Below, piece by piece: positions 22,945-35,689 of a DNA stretch of 64,000 nt (the first letter of the stretch is position 1; every line of letters begins with the position of its first letter). The translations under genes were made by a program, and so were the position numbers. The stretch is from Gymnopus androsaceus JB14 (taxonomy: Eukaryota > Basidiomycota > Agaricomycetes > Agaricales > Omphalotaceae). The stretch spans positions 1 through 64,000 of the forward strand of contig ML769728.1 in assembly GCA_009733575.1 (NCBI GenBank). The letters run 5' to 3'. The notes under the pieces are model-generated. The model was not told the origin of the DNA, searched no databases, and was given only the letters and a program-made list of their open reading frames with translations.

Positions 22945-24359
22945 GTGGACCAATGAGCCATGTATTATTTGGATATTGAGGAGTTTTAGCGATTCGTATG
23001 CAGAGATACACTCAAGGAGACTGGATATGTGGAAGAGGAATTTCAAACGCTTGGCCTCCGGTAGCAAGACTCAATGTAGAGGAAGATCCCAGAAGAATCC
23101 CAAGAAGACCATCCAGAAGTCAAAACAGACCCCAGTTTTTGGTTTCGTGCCAGGGTACCCCGAGAATGTGATTGGGTTCCACACAGCTTTTGTGGTCATA
23201 ACAGTAAAGAAATCCGCTATCCACGTAATCACTGTTATCATCTGGGAAGTGGAAAATGCTCATGTCGTCCTCATACTTTATGCGTGGTAAAACAGGTTGA
23301 ACATGCCCCCAAATGTCCACAGTAGCATTTGCGATTTGGCCTGAGTTGCTGCTAGCTGGAGCTAGACTGAAAGGATGATTGTGATCCATGTAAAATGCCC
23401 CTTCCACAGCCACCACCAGGTATGGTTTGTGGTCTGGAAAAACTGGACAAGTACAATGGAAGGCCTTGATGTCGAAAGTGCAAGCCTGTGCTCTCTCTGG
23501 GGCCGAAGCAATCTAATTAGTGTTATAGGTTAGTACTGGTTTGGGAGGAGGCAGCAAGTGCAGGTGTAGGATGAAATTCCAAAGAAAGCTGAGAGGAGGT
23601 GACTCTGAGGAGCACAGGTAGAGGAGACTGACTCCAAAGAGAACAGTTAGAGGAGGCAACTCTGAGAGTGCAGATGGAGGAGACAACTGTGATGGAACAC
23701 AGGTCAAGGAGGCACCGCATAATGCAGGCAGAGGAGGCAACTCCAGAAGAGCACAGGAAGAGGAAACACCCCAAATATATTTAGATGGAAAAACAGACTC
23801 ACCAAGTTTGCCACATGCAATGCCATGTCAGAATGGGTTGGGAAGTCCTCCTTTTTGATGAGGCTGTTAACGGATCCCATCATTGCTGTTCCTTAGGATA
23901 GATTCCAATAAACTCTTTTCTTGGGTGGTATGCCTGGACCCTGGTCAGATGTGGAGACAATGAACGGTGAACAATAGAATGGGATTGGGTGAAAGGGCCC
24001 AACATCCTACCAGCATCTATTTTGGTTGTAAGATAGTCGTAAACCACGTCGAGATTTTTGGCTACTGAAGGATGGTTGTTGATTATGAGGATATGGTGCA
24101 ACTCCGGGAGATGACCAATGGGAAAGCCATAGCAGAGATTATTGACAAGAAGAGAATATTGACCAGTCAGGTTGTACTGTTGTAGCAGTGCCTCATAAGT
24201 GTTGGCATTGTATGGATGGGTAATGTGTTCATACATTTTGATATCAGATGGGGTAGCATCCAGTGGAGCTAAAGAATGAATAATAGATTGAGAAAAATTG
24301 GTGTACAGTAAAGAGACATGAGGAGGGAGATCTATATCAGAGGAGGAAGAAATTGTCAT
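22945..24359 (-). pseudogene. DIRS-like reverse transcriptase (pol) remnant
   Basis: The N-terminal segment (24359-23880) has LVNNLCYGFPIGHLPELHH and DAGRMLGPFTQ, typical of the region before the palm domain. The palm follows at about 23490-23120: FDIKAFH with the first Asp, FYMDHNHPFSLAPASSN, and KYEDD with the catalytic Asp pair. Further on GFFWDLPLH is followed by TGA 23071-23073 and then LPEAKRLKFL, matching the RT-RNase H connection. A minisatellite occupies the gap at 23590-23775. It is broken by stops and by that insertion. Confidence 0.6.
23590..23775. repeat. Purine-rich minisatellite inside the RT remnant
   Basis: About six degenerate units of roughly 28-36 bp on the pattern (A/G)GAGGAG(A/G)C(A/T)ACT, each followed by a variable GAGCACAGG-like part. 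It separates the N-terminal pol segment from the palm segment. Confidence 0.6.
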
Positions 24360-24375
24360 GCCTGAGCTAGGAACC

Positions 24376-25956
24376 TCAGGTGCTGCCTGGCATCAAATCC
24401 AAAAAGGCACCCTCTAGGACCTGACTGCAAGTTGAGCTACAAGACAGAGCTGTGTGGTCCTTACCACACAGACTGCAAATGTGAATCCATCTGTCATCAT
24501 GAATCCGCCTGCATCCAGTTGGGAGATTGAAGTTGATGCAGATCTGCCTGGCTTCCCGACCCCAAAAAGGTTTTACTGTCCATAGCAGACCTTCATGTGT
24601 GATTGAGAAACATGGTTTCCCATTGGCAAACGTGGTAGTACTGGCTGGGTGGTCACGCAGGATATGCGGGCCACAGCATGTGAGGCATGATGGTGGCAAG
24701 AAGTTCCGGGGCCCCGGCTTGGTGTCTGGTCGGGATGAGCCTGGGGAGTCACTCAAGGTTCATGCCACCTTTGTGTGTGAACGGAGATCCAAATCCGAGG
24801 TTCTTTTGAGTGGGCTAGAAGGAGAGACTGTAAGGGCTGCTGCTGCAGACTTTGGTTGCAAAAGACCATTGACCTGTTGGATGTAATAGCCCTTGTCGAA
24901 CAACAAATCTTTCAATATGTTGTGCCATGCCGTGCACTCGAACAAATACCAATGTTGGTAATTGTCCTCATAGTCACCATATTGAGTGAAAAATTTCCAG
25001 TGTTTCCGGAATTCCTCTGCAAAGGTATGACAGGTGAGCAGTTTGGCTGGAGAAAGTGACTCAGATAGGAGTAGGAGTGCTGCAAGTAGATTCTTGGTGG
25101 CTTGTTTCCATTTTACTGGAGATAAGCAAGTGTGGAGTTCCTCCGAGCCCCAAAGGGTTATCATTTTAGACATATCGAAAACCATGACCTTGTTGGGATT
25201 GGGGACCTCAACCAAAGATTCCAGGTGTATGAGTTTTGTATGGAGCTCATGCATGCGGTGCTGGATGTATTTGAGGCGGACATTGGTGAACCAATTTATG
25301 GGAAGATATAGTTTATTGAAAATGGAGTGGAGAACCACCTCGGCTATGACCACATCTGGCTGCTGTCCCAGGATATGAACAGTAGGTTTCTCCATAACCA
25401 TTGAGCCTCAAACTTGCCTGCTTTTTCTTTGCCAACCTTCTCTTTAATGGGCTTTTCTGCATTGCTCAAACACTTGCAAATGACTTTCTTCCTCAAGAAA
25501 AGCGGAAGAGGTCCAACTTCTATGCAGTAGGGTTTGCTGAATGCCAACTCCTTGAATTTGTCTTGGAGGATACCGTAGAGTGATTTTAGAGGCAGCCCAA
25601 CATCCTGGGTGGCTGTACAAGGTGTGTTATCACAACAATCTAGTGTTGTGTTAACACTATCTTTGTTGAACTTTTCTGCTACACAGTTGTGCACATTCCT
25701 TGTTTGCAGGGTTCACCCTGTTGGTGCCAGAGCTGGTGGGAGTTTTATATGCACATTGAAATTGTAATTGTCCTGTAAAGGACCAGCAATACCAGCATTG
25801 GGTAAGATTCCTGTCATACTGATTCTGAAACCCAAAAAAGTTGAAGGGCCAGAGGTGAGGAGAACAAGAAGAGGGACAAGAAGAACTGAAGTTGAATGCA
25901 AGAGAAACAAACTCAAAGTCAATTGGTGCACATTACGCACATCACTTGATTGAGTT
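24376..25956 (-). pseudogene. DIRS-like Gag region
   Basis: Two main open segments (25401-24760 and 24756-24376) lie in the same frame, separated by TGA 24760-24762. A third segment lies in 25694-25344, with a shift near its end, and a fourth in 25956-25713. The N-terminal part has a helical block AEEFRKHWKFFTQYGDYEDN. The C-terminal part has CINFNLPTGCRR, then HICSLCGKDHTALSC, a CxxCxxxxHxxxxC knuckle that presumably binds nucleic acid. The order helical capsid-like region, knuckle, then pol is that of DIRS-type elements. Stops and frame changes make it non-functional. Confidence 0.5.
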
Positions 25957-26634
25957 GGTTCTAACACTTCAGGCAACCACTATATATGACCTAGTTAGGA
26001 TAGAAAACTGATGTACCTAAACTATCCTAAGAGGTTACTTTTTGGGGCATTCTGCCCAGCCAATATTTCAGTGAGGCAGCTGCCCACCTGTGCTCAATTT
26101 TTCCAGGCAGCAGCCCATCAATCCTGTCTTGATCAAAATCACTGCCCTGCCCAACTTGTCACATGTCACATGTCACAGGTGTCTGGGGTCCCTCTGGGCA
26201 GCTGCCTGCCGTTTTTCACCAATTTGGTCCTGAATTCCTCCCATCATTTTTTAGTTCATTAATTTCATGAGTAGATGGTACATTTATCTTATTGACACAA
26301 TACTACCTGATATTTCAGGGCAGCTGCCTATGTTGCTGGCCATGTATCCAACCATTGATGATCTTATTGACTATTGTCCACCTTAGATAGTGCCACACTA
26401 TATTTATATTACCAAAGATACCAACATATAAGTATATACATAATCAGGGCAGCTACCTACCTTAGTTAGTGCTACACTACATGTATATATAATATTTATA
26501 TCGCCAAAGATACCAACATTGGCTATACATAGCCTATGTACATAATCTGGGGCAGCTGCCCACCTTAGTTAGTGCCACACTATATGTATATCAACAACAA
26601 TACCAATAAATCTCACTCAAGTTGGTATACTTAT

Positions 26635-26866
26635 GGGGCAGCTGCCCACTCAAGTTGGTATACAGGGCAGCTGCCCACTCAGGTTGGTATACGGGGCAGC
26701 TGCCCACTCAGGTTGGTATATGGGGCAGCTGCCCACTCAGGTTGGTATATGGGGCAGCTGCCCACTCAGGTTGGTATATGGGGCAGCTGCCCACTCAAGT
26801 TGGTATACAGGGCAGCTGCCCCTTCAAGTTGGTATATGGGGCAGCTGCCTACCTCACTTAGTAGAT
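26635..26866 (+). repeat. 29-bp tandem array, eight units
   Basis: Eight head-to-tail units of 29 bp with the 12-bp palindrome GGGCAGCTGCCC followed by ACTCAGGTTGGTATAT or a close variant. Because 29 is not a multiple of three, the array is open in all three forward frames with a 29-residue period; these ORFs are artefacts of the repeat. Confidence 0.95.
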
Positions 26867-27072
26867 CATGATAATTACAAGTTAAATATATTCATATAAG
26901 CATAAACTACCTAAGTAACAGCTACCTAAGTACATTGACATATTCCACAGATACACAATACTATCCTACAATGACATAAAACTTAAGTGTCCCACCTTCA
27001 TCCTAATCATTTTTAAGATTTATGTGAGAATATCCCAACATACATAAGCAGCTGCCCACATTACTGAGTACT

Positions 27073-27208
27073 GTGGGCAGCTGCCCATCTAAGTTGGTAC
27101 TTGGGGCAGCTGCCCACCCAAGTTGGTACCGGGGGCAGCTGCCCACCCAAGCTGGTACCTGGGGCAGCTGCCCACCCAAGTTGGTACTTGGGGCAGCTGC
27201 CCACCTTA
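27073..27208 (+). repeat. 29-bp tandem array, five units
   Basis: Five further units with the same GGGCAGCTGCCC core and the spacer ACCCAAGTTGGTACTTG, which is the exact inverse type of the array in the right TIR. Confidence 0.95.
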
Positions 27209-27771
27209 TTTCACCCTGGTCATTTCTTAAGTTGAAGAAGATAGAATTTACATAGTACTCTACATACTACTCTACAGTTCCTATGAGCTTGTTTGAGCCT
27301 AACGTCCCAGCTTTTCCCATTGACATTATTGTTCCATTCTGAATGGAACCAGCTGAAAATACAACTCTACTTATCTTATCATGGCACCATGGATGTTACG
27401 ACATGTGCTTTCTCAAACGAGAACGGGTTCGATCCGTTGGTCAGATTTTGGTTCAAGCGGCTTCCCCACCTCTGGCCTCCATTTTTATTTTTATTTTTCT
27501 GCAATTTTTATTTTATTTCCTGGACCCTGATGCATCTTTACGCGACACATCATCCCTTCAGCTTTGTCTAGTGCTGAACGTTTCAAGTTTCTCCAAAAGG
27601 ATGCTTTCAGAGTCTTTACCTGCTTGATCACCGCTTTTACAAGCAGAACTGTACTTGCCTTAGCCTGACAGATACGGTATATACGTAGCAGTCTGTTTAG
27701 AGGCTTTCTTCGATACAAAATGCCATTCTGTGGTTTATTTTACAAACATTGTGATTCTTCTTTGTAGCCTT

Positions 27772-30618
27772 ATGCTCTCTTTGACTGATTTGCTCAATCC
27801 TGCTCCTGGCTGCCCTTCTCTTCCTCCTGCATCTTTATCACAAGATTTGGCTTTTAAAACTGAGACTGATGTCACTGTTACACAACAGTGCACAGTTTCA
27901 CGGCTTTACACTTACCGAAGGGGTAGTTTGGTTGAGTATCCGGAAACTTCCCCGCATGGAGTTATAGGCCATCTTTTCGAGATGGATGCAGCGAGCTGGT
28001 TCAATCCTGCTCAGGCATTTGCATACTCTCAAGGCCGACCGGAAGGTTTCTCAACGATCCTAAAGAATGGAAACTCACGTTACTGTTGCGTTCTGGTTGA
28101 TTCAGAAGGCAACAAAGTGCCATGCAGTGTCCGTCATACAACTCGTAAGTAAGCTTTCCTGCGTGCGTAACTTCTGGGATGCATTATCTGATTGGTTTGT
28201 CTAGGTCAAGGGTGTAAAATCTGTCCATACGGCAGACCGGACTTTGCCCATGCTCATCATTGTTCAGCAACCCGTGAAGACCTTCAAAAACAGGTACAAC
28301 TGCACCGACGGTCTTGGCAGCTGCAAAACTCACTCTCTCGAACTCTGTTTGAGAAAACATTTGCACTGTGGACTGCCTCCAAGACACTTGGCTGCACGTC
28401 GTCTCCATTTGAGCCCACCCTTATCACTGATGAAGAGTTGGCCATACGCATTGCTGAAGAAAGCTTGAATACTGAAATCCGCCGAGGGCATGTAGCTAAA
28501 GCAACTTGCGATGGCCATTTATTATTGGAATATACTAATCAAGGTACCGGTCGGGCTTATGTCTGGTAGGCCAATATTTCAATAATAATGCCCTCTACTG
28601 AAATTTGCTTCAGATGCAAGCACTACAACCGTGTTTTGTCTCGAGACCATCTGATAAATTTTGATGTTGGTTCTAGCTTATATGACCTTGAGTATCTCGA
28701 AGCATTATCTAAAAACAATGTTGAGGATATCGAGTTCATTGAAAGTAATGCCGAACTCGATGGTTATGGGCCCTTGGCACCATGCTCGACTATTGTCAAT
28801 TTTTCCTCGCAAAGAATTGATTGTCGTGCAACGTTTATTTTTATTTCGTTTGGTTTTCGTTACTTAACTGATAGTCAAATCTAGCCATGCAACATCGCAA
28901 CGTTGACAGTGGAAGCCTTGCCAAGGTAAAACTCACTCACGTGAGCAGCAAGAGCACGTTTCGCATCTTTGAACCTTTAGAGGAATTCCACCAAACATGC
29001 CCATGGGTCCTTGTAGTATGCAAAGGCGAGCATTCACACCCAATTCCACTCCCTCTTAAGACCCCTCCCTCTTTGCGTTCCGAACTAATGAAAGTGCTCA
29101 AAAATTTGGAGCATGATCTTCCTGATCTCACACCACGTCGCTTTCTCCGACATGCAGCTACCCAAGCCTATCTGTGACAAAAGCTTCCGGGTATGCTCAA
29201 TACAATGCTCTGTGATCTGCATATCTCTCTCGCAAACCAGGATCATGTTTGTGCTTGAAATTGCCGGCACGGACCCCATCTCTTGCATAAGTAAGTTAAA
29301 CAGATGCATTACATGTTGTACTTAAATGAACTTTTTAGGTTTTGTTTATTGCCGTGTATTTGTGAATCGCCAAAGTGCGCAAGCACATAAACTGGTGTTT
29401 GAAGCAATCGAGACCATCATTTCCAATGATACGGGCTCAAAACTGAGATGGCACCATCTTCATGCTGCAAATGCACAAGATTTTACCGGAATACTGCACT
29501 GGGGTGGAGATCAGGATGGCAGCCAAGCAAAAGGTGTGTACACGTATATACGTATGCATTTCGAGCTTTTACTTACTCAGTAACTCAATGCAGGACTAGG
29601 TCTGCATCTTTGCTCATGGGCGATGGAGCTTCCTGAGAAATATGATGTTCATGAACCACACCGACTTTTTACATCTTTGTCCACGTATGAACATCTTCAC
29701 AGAATTTTCCGACTATGCGACGTTCACTACAAGCGGAATATCCAAAAGGCCAATGTCCCTAAAGCCGTAAAAGATAAAATGCGATTGCTTTCTTGCATAA
29801 CTCATCCACACTTTGATCAAACCATGGCAGAGATTGCTATGGAGGGCGGAAAAGTGGGTGCAGGTACTGAATCTAGTCTTTGTTTGACTGAAGTTGTTGG
29901 ATTGTGCTGATATTGCTTTTAGATTGGGTCCAGGACAAAATACGCAGTGGGTTTGCATTTGCAGGTATCTGCTGGGAACGGAGCTTCATTCCTAAAATTA
30001 TCTGGCAAACAGGCGATTCTTCAACGAATGTTGAGGAGGGTCTGCATGCCAACGTCAACTTGATGGTATCGCATGTACATTGATGGGAGGTATATCCAAA
30101 GGATGTCAGTTCAATACCATGAAGGAAAATTCACTTCAGGTATAGCTCTGCCTCGATATATCACTGATATTTGGCTGATCTTTGTTGTAAGATATATGAA
30201 TCTACAGGAATAGCCCCAACATATAGCTGCCGTACACTCGCTGAGTCCACTACTCGGAATCTTAAGCGGAAAAGTACGTCACGATCAAAAGGTATTGACA
30301 TACTTGAACTTCCGAACTCATATTTTTTCAGGCTCAGAAGCTCGGAAACCATTACTGGCTCAAGATAAGAAAATTGACGAGCACAATTCAAAACTTCAGA
30401 AGGCTCATGAGAAGATGGATATTGCAGAGGCTCGTCTCAGAGATCATTATAGTAGGCAAGCTTCAATTGCTGTTATCCAGAAAGCAGCTGCAGCCAGGGA
30501 CAAAGCTCGGGATTCTTACAGAAAGACCTACACAGCAAGTATGGAGCTGGCAACTTTGGGTACTGGAACAGGTAGAAAGCGGCTTGTATACCCATCATCA
30601 TCTTGTTCGGGTTACTAG
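27772..30618 (+). pseudogene. Transposase-like gene of the 10.27-kb element, broken
   Basis: Exons can be followed with short GT..AG introns (first 27772-28144, second from 28205). Readable motifs are VEYPETSPHGVIGHLFEMD, then EHSHPIPLPLKTPPSLRSEL, DLTPRRFLRH, YCRVFVNRQSAQAHKLVF, HWGGDQDGSQAKG, YEHLHRIFRLCDVHYKRNI and GFAFAGICWERSFIP. From memory this is a large Agaricomycete family; the C..H-RNI motif and D..RGQAKG-like motif recall Mutator-type transposases. Damage: TGA 29175-29177, apparent loss of about 100 residues between LANQDHV and YCRVFVN (a region expected to hold a catalytic residue), a 1-bp frameshift near 30060, and a possible stop created at a splice junction near 28614. It ends with a Lys/Ala-rich helical tail. 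Not functional. Confidence 0.55.
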
Positions 30619-33600
30619 TAATTTTATATGCATTTTGCTATCAGCTTTTGATGGTAGTACTACTTGGTACTTATTAGAGCCTCGAGATTTAGGGACAGAA
30701 AATCTTTATAATTTTGTGGAGCTGTATATGGGCCCTGTTAGAGCTTCAAAATCGCTTCAAAACACGTCTAACCTTGTCAATTTCCGTTGAGAATTGAGCA
30801 ACATTTTGCTCTTTTGCATTTGATGCGATTGTATAGTATACATGTTGGACTATTCATTTCAAGTTCTTGTTAACAGTACCGAATGCGGCACATCTTTGAA
30901 TACTTGCTGCCATGGGAATACACAAGCTTGTGCTGCATTCTATGTAGTCTGTTTGGCAAGTGGGAGAGGATTTGCAGCTGGGAGACATATGGTATGTCCA
31001 CTTGTATCCCCAGCGCTACCATCACCTCTATCAAAGAACCATCGATATTCCTGGTGACCACCAATACTGTAGCGACGCTGACAGACAATGTTCCCATCAT
31101 GCTCTATGACTGTCCCAGCTTCATTTTCAGCAGATCTGCTGGTCATATCACGGGTTAGGGCAGCGGTTGAACCTCCTTGGCCCTTTCGCCGTATCCCAAG
31201 CGCATCTACCTAGGGATATCTCTACTCAAATATGGGCATGTTTCTCGTTTATTCATCTTTTGCTAGTTTCAACCTTGACTCCATTCCAGCTCTAATCAAC
31301 TCCAACAGGTCCATATCAAGCGTGCCGTCGTCTTTGATAGATCGTTGAAACATGCCTCGAGCTACAGAAGGCAAAGCGCCCATGTCCAGTAGCTTTCTTG
31401 AAGCCAGTTTCAGCACCACTGTTTTTTCCTTCTTCTAACAATCGGAATACATTTATTTAAGTGAGATAAATACAATACTCAAAATATACATTGTTTGGAT
31501 AATTCTATGGTCATTCAGAGACACGTCAACGTCCTTGATACCGACATCACCACAAATGTTGAAAACCATTTGCAATGTATATTCATTTAGAGGCGACGGA
31601 TACCTCTCAAACTGTAGGATCTTACTCAGTATGATATCTAGACTTGATCTAAGACTACTAGAAATCTATTTAGGCAATTTTCTATCTCGGTGAAAAATGT
31701 AACGTCGATATCAGCTGGGTTATTCTAATCCTTTTGTACATACACTCTCTGACAATGTATCTCTCTGTGCAATTCGCTAAACCGAGAATATATTGCAACT
31801 AGTACTAATATATCTCATTTCCTAACCCTAACGACACCCTCATCATTGATAATCGGGTCAAGTTCATTGCTTAGAACAACAAGCTCAATACAGTGTTCAA
31901 AATAAAATGAACTTTAATCAAGGTTATGACCCTCATGAACTGAAATATTGATATATTACAGACTAAGTATATGTATAAAAGAGATCCCAGAGTGTCCGGA
32001 TGATATCTAGTATCATCTCACTGCTTGAGATCGTCGTTTTGAGTGACGAGCTCGAAAGAAACGCCCGTTAAACGCCAACGGACCGTGTTTCCGAACGTGA
32101 TTTGTTGGCGATCTCATGGTTGAACTTTGCTCTCAACCAACACTCGATCGTTGCCCAAACTTCTTCGTACCGCAGATCTGGGTCGTCTTGGTGTTCTTAG
32201 TGGCGACTGGGTAAGTGCGGAGAATCTCCAATGGTGCCCTCGCTCATTCCTTGTTAGGTCATTGCTCGTTGCCCCGGAAATACACACCGTGAACCGCAAA
32301 CCTTAAGTGAGGCTGGCCACAAACAACAATCCTTGCAGCCTTTGCCTTTTGACCCTTGGACCACGAACGCTACCACGCAAAGGACCTATTGGATTTACCC
32401 GCATACGGCGCTTGCACCGCTGCACGCCTGCAAACTTCCAACACCAGAGCCTATCTGCTCTCTGTCTCTCTCTACGATTCTGAATTGAGAGGTACGCAAG
32501 ATAACAGCTCGTGACTCGGAATCGTTATGGAGTCTCGAGCACAAGGATACGGTATATTTCCTGAGTTCTCATTGATAGCTACTGGTAACTAATCGAGTGT
32601 TATCCGTCGAACACGCATCATCGAAACATAAAGCAAATACTAGGGAAGGCAAAAGAAGAGATCGCAAGCTGAATCTCTGAGTGGGAATATGAGAACAAGA
32701 CATGGTACGTTTGTAATCGATATTCTCGCACTACTATTTCCTTACCTGTCACATAGCTAGTTACGCAAGCCGAATCGAGACACCTAATGCATTGTTTTCA
32801 TCGTTTCTTCACCCTCCAATGAGTCTTCCCTCGGATGATTCTTCGACTTCCTCCAACGGTGCATCGGGTGCTGGAAATTCCAACTCGAACGGGAACAAGT
32901 CAAATGGAAATGGGTATCGGATATGCACGGTAACAACAGTAATCATCACTACGTTGCGCAGGAGTATGGGTTGGATATGCGGATTTACTAAGCGCGAATG
33001 TTCGCGCTGGATGAACGGTGGTGGAATTTGTGGGATGGTCCAGTCTTTCCAGTGATATCTATCTCTTGGAAGATAGGATTTCTCCTTGTGTCATTCCGCA
33101 TCCCGGCCCCTCGTGGTCTCGCTCAACATGCCCTATGTTCCCATCATCTCTGCTTCCTGCACATATGTTTAAACTCATGCCTTCGCGTTCATCTTTGACC
33201 CACTGTGATTTTCTGCTGGTGAACATTGCTTCTGGTTCTGTTGGCACCGGGTCGGTTCTTGGTGTCGATCTCGTCTCTTGTCCTTTTAGGAGGGTGCCAA
33301 CAGAGATACATGATGGACGCGGGAGACTTTGAACATGTGGGGAGTAGGACAGGAAGAGGCAGAGGAAGTGGATTTGTTACGTCAGCTCGTGGTTGGGGAT
33401 TTAATTTTTTATAGCATGTACAATAACATTAAGGCCGTTTAATTTATCTCTTGCATCCGTTCAAAAATTGTCTTTTTTGTAGATTAATAGCATTTTTTTG
33501 GATACTTGTAGGTGATTTTTGAAAAATGATCGCGCCCGCTGTCTGCAATGATGATGAGGCTAATCACAGCATTGCAACGAGACAACCAGCAAAGGCTGTG

Positions 33601-33839
33601 GTCCCTGACCGAAATGGTGTGCGCGACATCGAGGGAAGAGTGCGCAAGCTGGTGTGCGGGGAGGCAGAGATTGATGATCAGATTGATGATGGAATCGGCG
33701 ATGCATTTCCGAGCGCCAAAGTGGGCAAGGGCGATGATCAAGGAGTTGAGGGTGCAATGTAACAGTGAGCGGCGTGCAGGGGTTGCGTGGTGAGCTGATA
33801 GTCCCAGGTATGATAGCCACCAAAACCCCTACCCAAAAC
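30619..33839. other. Interior of the 10.27-kb element, no clear gene
   Basis: Fragmentary ORFs only. On the minus strand near 31146-30940 a stretch reads IVCQRRYSIGGHQEYRWFFD, perhaps an exon of an unknown gene. Near 32790-33400 on the plus strand several frames alternate (MSLPSDDSSTSSNGASG, then ARMFALDERWWNLWDGPVFP), which suggests a decayed coding region with a possible GTACGT donor at 32705. I could not assign either to a family. Confidence 0.3.
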
Positions 33840-33940
33840 CCCTACTGGTAGGAGGAAGGGAGATCATGCATTCTGATGTATCCTAAAAAATGCAGGATCT
33901 CCCTTGTTTGATACATGATTCTAGCAGCTAGGGCTGAGCA
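33840..33940. mobile_element. Hairpin MITE, AGCTGCTAG type
   Basis: On the minus strand it begins CCCTAGCTGCTAGAATC and continues ATGTATCAAACAAGGGAGATC, then the complementary arm GATACATCAGAATGCATGATC. It matches the ends of the element at 22516-22941. Confidence 0.5.
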
Positions 33941-34039
33941 CTTGGTCTTCAGGCTCAATGACTGGGCCAGAATTGGACCGGTAAACAGTCGAGAGCACGC
34001 TGATGAGGACTAGAAATCCATCGAGCTCACGGAAAACAT

Positions 34040-34635
34040 CCTTTGTTTGAGATTCCTGAAGCAAGATTCTCCAGATTTTGGCCAATACCTATTAAATTTG
34101 GTTTAATTTGGCCTACAACGGGAGCTTCCTCAACGTCTAGCTTGTCAATCTCCATCTCCATGGGCACTATGCTTTCTTTGACTTGTTCAACAGCAAGGAA
34201 AGCCTCAACTCTATCTTCACCACTTCCGACACATTCAAAACTTGTGGATGATGGCTTCTTCTTGACTCATTCCACGGATTCGAGAAGAGCTTCACTTCTA
34301 CTTTGCAACTCATCTAACTCGGTTTGCGTGGGCGGTGGCTTCCCTTTGAGAGTATATACCACCCCCACATCATTCCTACGAACTCTCCACTCTTGCTCGT
34401 TCGGTTTTCAGAAACTGGGTGGCTCTCGAGGGACAGTTGGAATTGTGATGATTCTCTCGGTATTGGGGTCAGTCAGGGTGATATGCTGGTCACCGGACAG
34501 AAAGCTTTGGGTCTGAGCTTGGGTGAGCACTTCGAAAGGTTGACCAAGCAGAACATTGTATGCGGGGGAGTCAACTATGTGAACCTGGAGGATGTCATGC
34601 TCTATAGCAATCCATAGCAGCCCATAGCGGCCCAT
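34040..34635 (-). pseudogene. Gypsy-type retroelement protease-region fragment
   Basis: The minus strand reads VHIVDSPAYNVLLGQPFEVL, then DQHITLTDPNTERIITIPT, both typical of the retropepsin-to-RT region of basidiomycete Ty3/gypsy elements (the LLG(R/Q)PF motif). After a stop near 34408 the frame continues with Glu/Lys-rich sequence to about 34040. No RT motif follows. It is a small fragment caught inside the 10.27-kb element. Confidence 0.5.
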
Positions 34636-35094
34636 AGCTCTGAATAGATGGGGACCTTGCTATGGGTGCTATGAGTGCTATGAGTGCTGGATAGCACTAT
34701 CCAGTGTTATCCAGTTCACCCTGGTTTTGCTAATGAATGCACTGATGAATTGCCACTCAGAATTGGTGGCATTACATAGCACATTCATTGTGAGCATCAT
34801 ATTGACAAGACTGGAATGCCTGTATGGTTCAACTTATGGGCCTTCAGATAGTGAAATTGTGAATGCACAAGGGGTTCATGTCCTTGGTGGTGGTATTGAG
34901 GTTGCTGAGGATGGAGACTATGATATTGAGTTTGAACATGATGCAGATGGTCCTCTGATCAAGCATCTAGATAGTCTTACAATATCTGAGACTTACAGGG
35001 AAATGCAGAATAATATAGGAACTGTAGAGTAGTATGTAGAGTACTATATAAATTTTATCTTCTTTAACTTAAAAAATGACTAGGGTGAAATAAG

Positions 35095-35410
35095 GTGGGC
35101 AGCTGCCTCAAGTACCATCTTGGATGGGCAGCTGCCCCAAGTACCAACTTGGATAGGCAGCTGCCCCAAGTACCATCTTGGATAGGCAGCTGCCCAAGTA
35201 CCAACTTGGGTGAGCAGCTGCCCCAAGTACCAACTTGGGTGAGCAGCTGCCCCAAGTACCAACTTGGGTGAGCAGCTGCCCCAGGTACCAACTTGGGTGA
35301 GCAGCTGCCCCAGGTACCAACTTGGGTGGGCAGCTGCCCCAAGTACCAACTTGGATGGGCAGCTGCCCCAAGTACCAACTTAGATGGGCAGCTGCCCACA
35401 GTACTCAGTA
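35095..35410 (-). repeat. 29-bp tandem array, ten to eleven units
   Basis: Units of the form GGGCAGCTGCCCCAAGTACC followed by AACTTGG(G/A)T. Some units have GAGCAGCTG, so the palindrome is weakened on one side. Unit number differs from the left arrays, as expected for tandem repeats. Confidence 0.95.
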
Positions 35411-35689
35411 ATGTGGGCAGCTGCCTATGTATGTTGGGATATTCTCACATAAATCTTAAAAATGATTAGGATGAAGGTGGGCAGCTGCCCCAAATACCTG
35501 GTACTTGGGGCAGCTGCCCACAGTAATCAGTCATGTGGCCAGCTGCCTATGTACATAGCCTCTGTTGGTATATTTTCATATAAATATATGTCTTGTATAT
35601 ATATTTATGGTGTAGCACTAACTAAGGTGGGCAGCTGCCCACAGCAATAATTCATGTATGATTGTATCCCTTTGTGTCATCCTAAAGGA

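Larger units (their letters stand above)
22945..25956 (-). mobile_element. DIRS-like retroelement remnant
   Basis: A gag-like region with a zinc-knuckle-type motif is followed by a pol region with reverse-transcriptase motifs in the order usual for basidiomycete DIRS-type elements. Its gag-proximal end is cut by the 10.27-kb element at 25965. No tyrosine recombinase segment was found before 22945, where a MITE adjoins. Ends are unknown. Confidence 0.6.
25965..27284 (+). repeat. Left terminal inverted repeat
   Basis: Pairs with 35015-36232 in inverted orientation. Landmarks in order from the tip are the CACTTCAGG tip, GAGGCAGCTGCCCACCTGTG, a TCACATGTCACAGG block (with one extra ACATGTCAC unit on this side), two arrays of 29-bp units, and an inner edge CTCTACAGTTCCTAT. 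Confidence 0.9.

Noticed and set aside
26572..26899. Long repetitive ORFs in all three frames over the 29-bp array (and over its mirror at 35064-35399)
   Set aside because: A 29-bp unit without a stop stays open in every frame; the proteins are only the array read three ways.
26635..27208. Regular 29-bp repeats resembling a CRISPR array
   Set aside because: The units are head to tail with no variable spacers, are mirrored in the opposite TIR, and the genome is eukaryotic.
27425..27445. GGGTTCGATCC motif as part of a tRNA gene
   Set aside because: It resembles a B box, but no A box or cloverleaf can be drawn around it.
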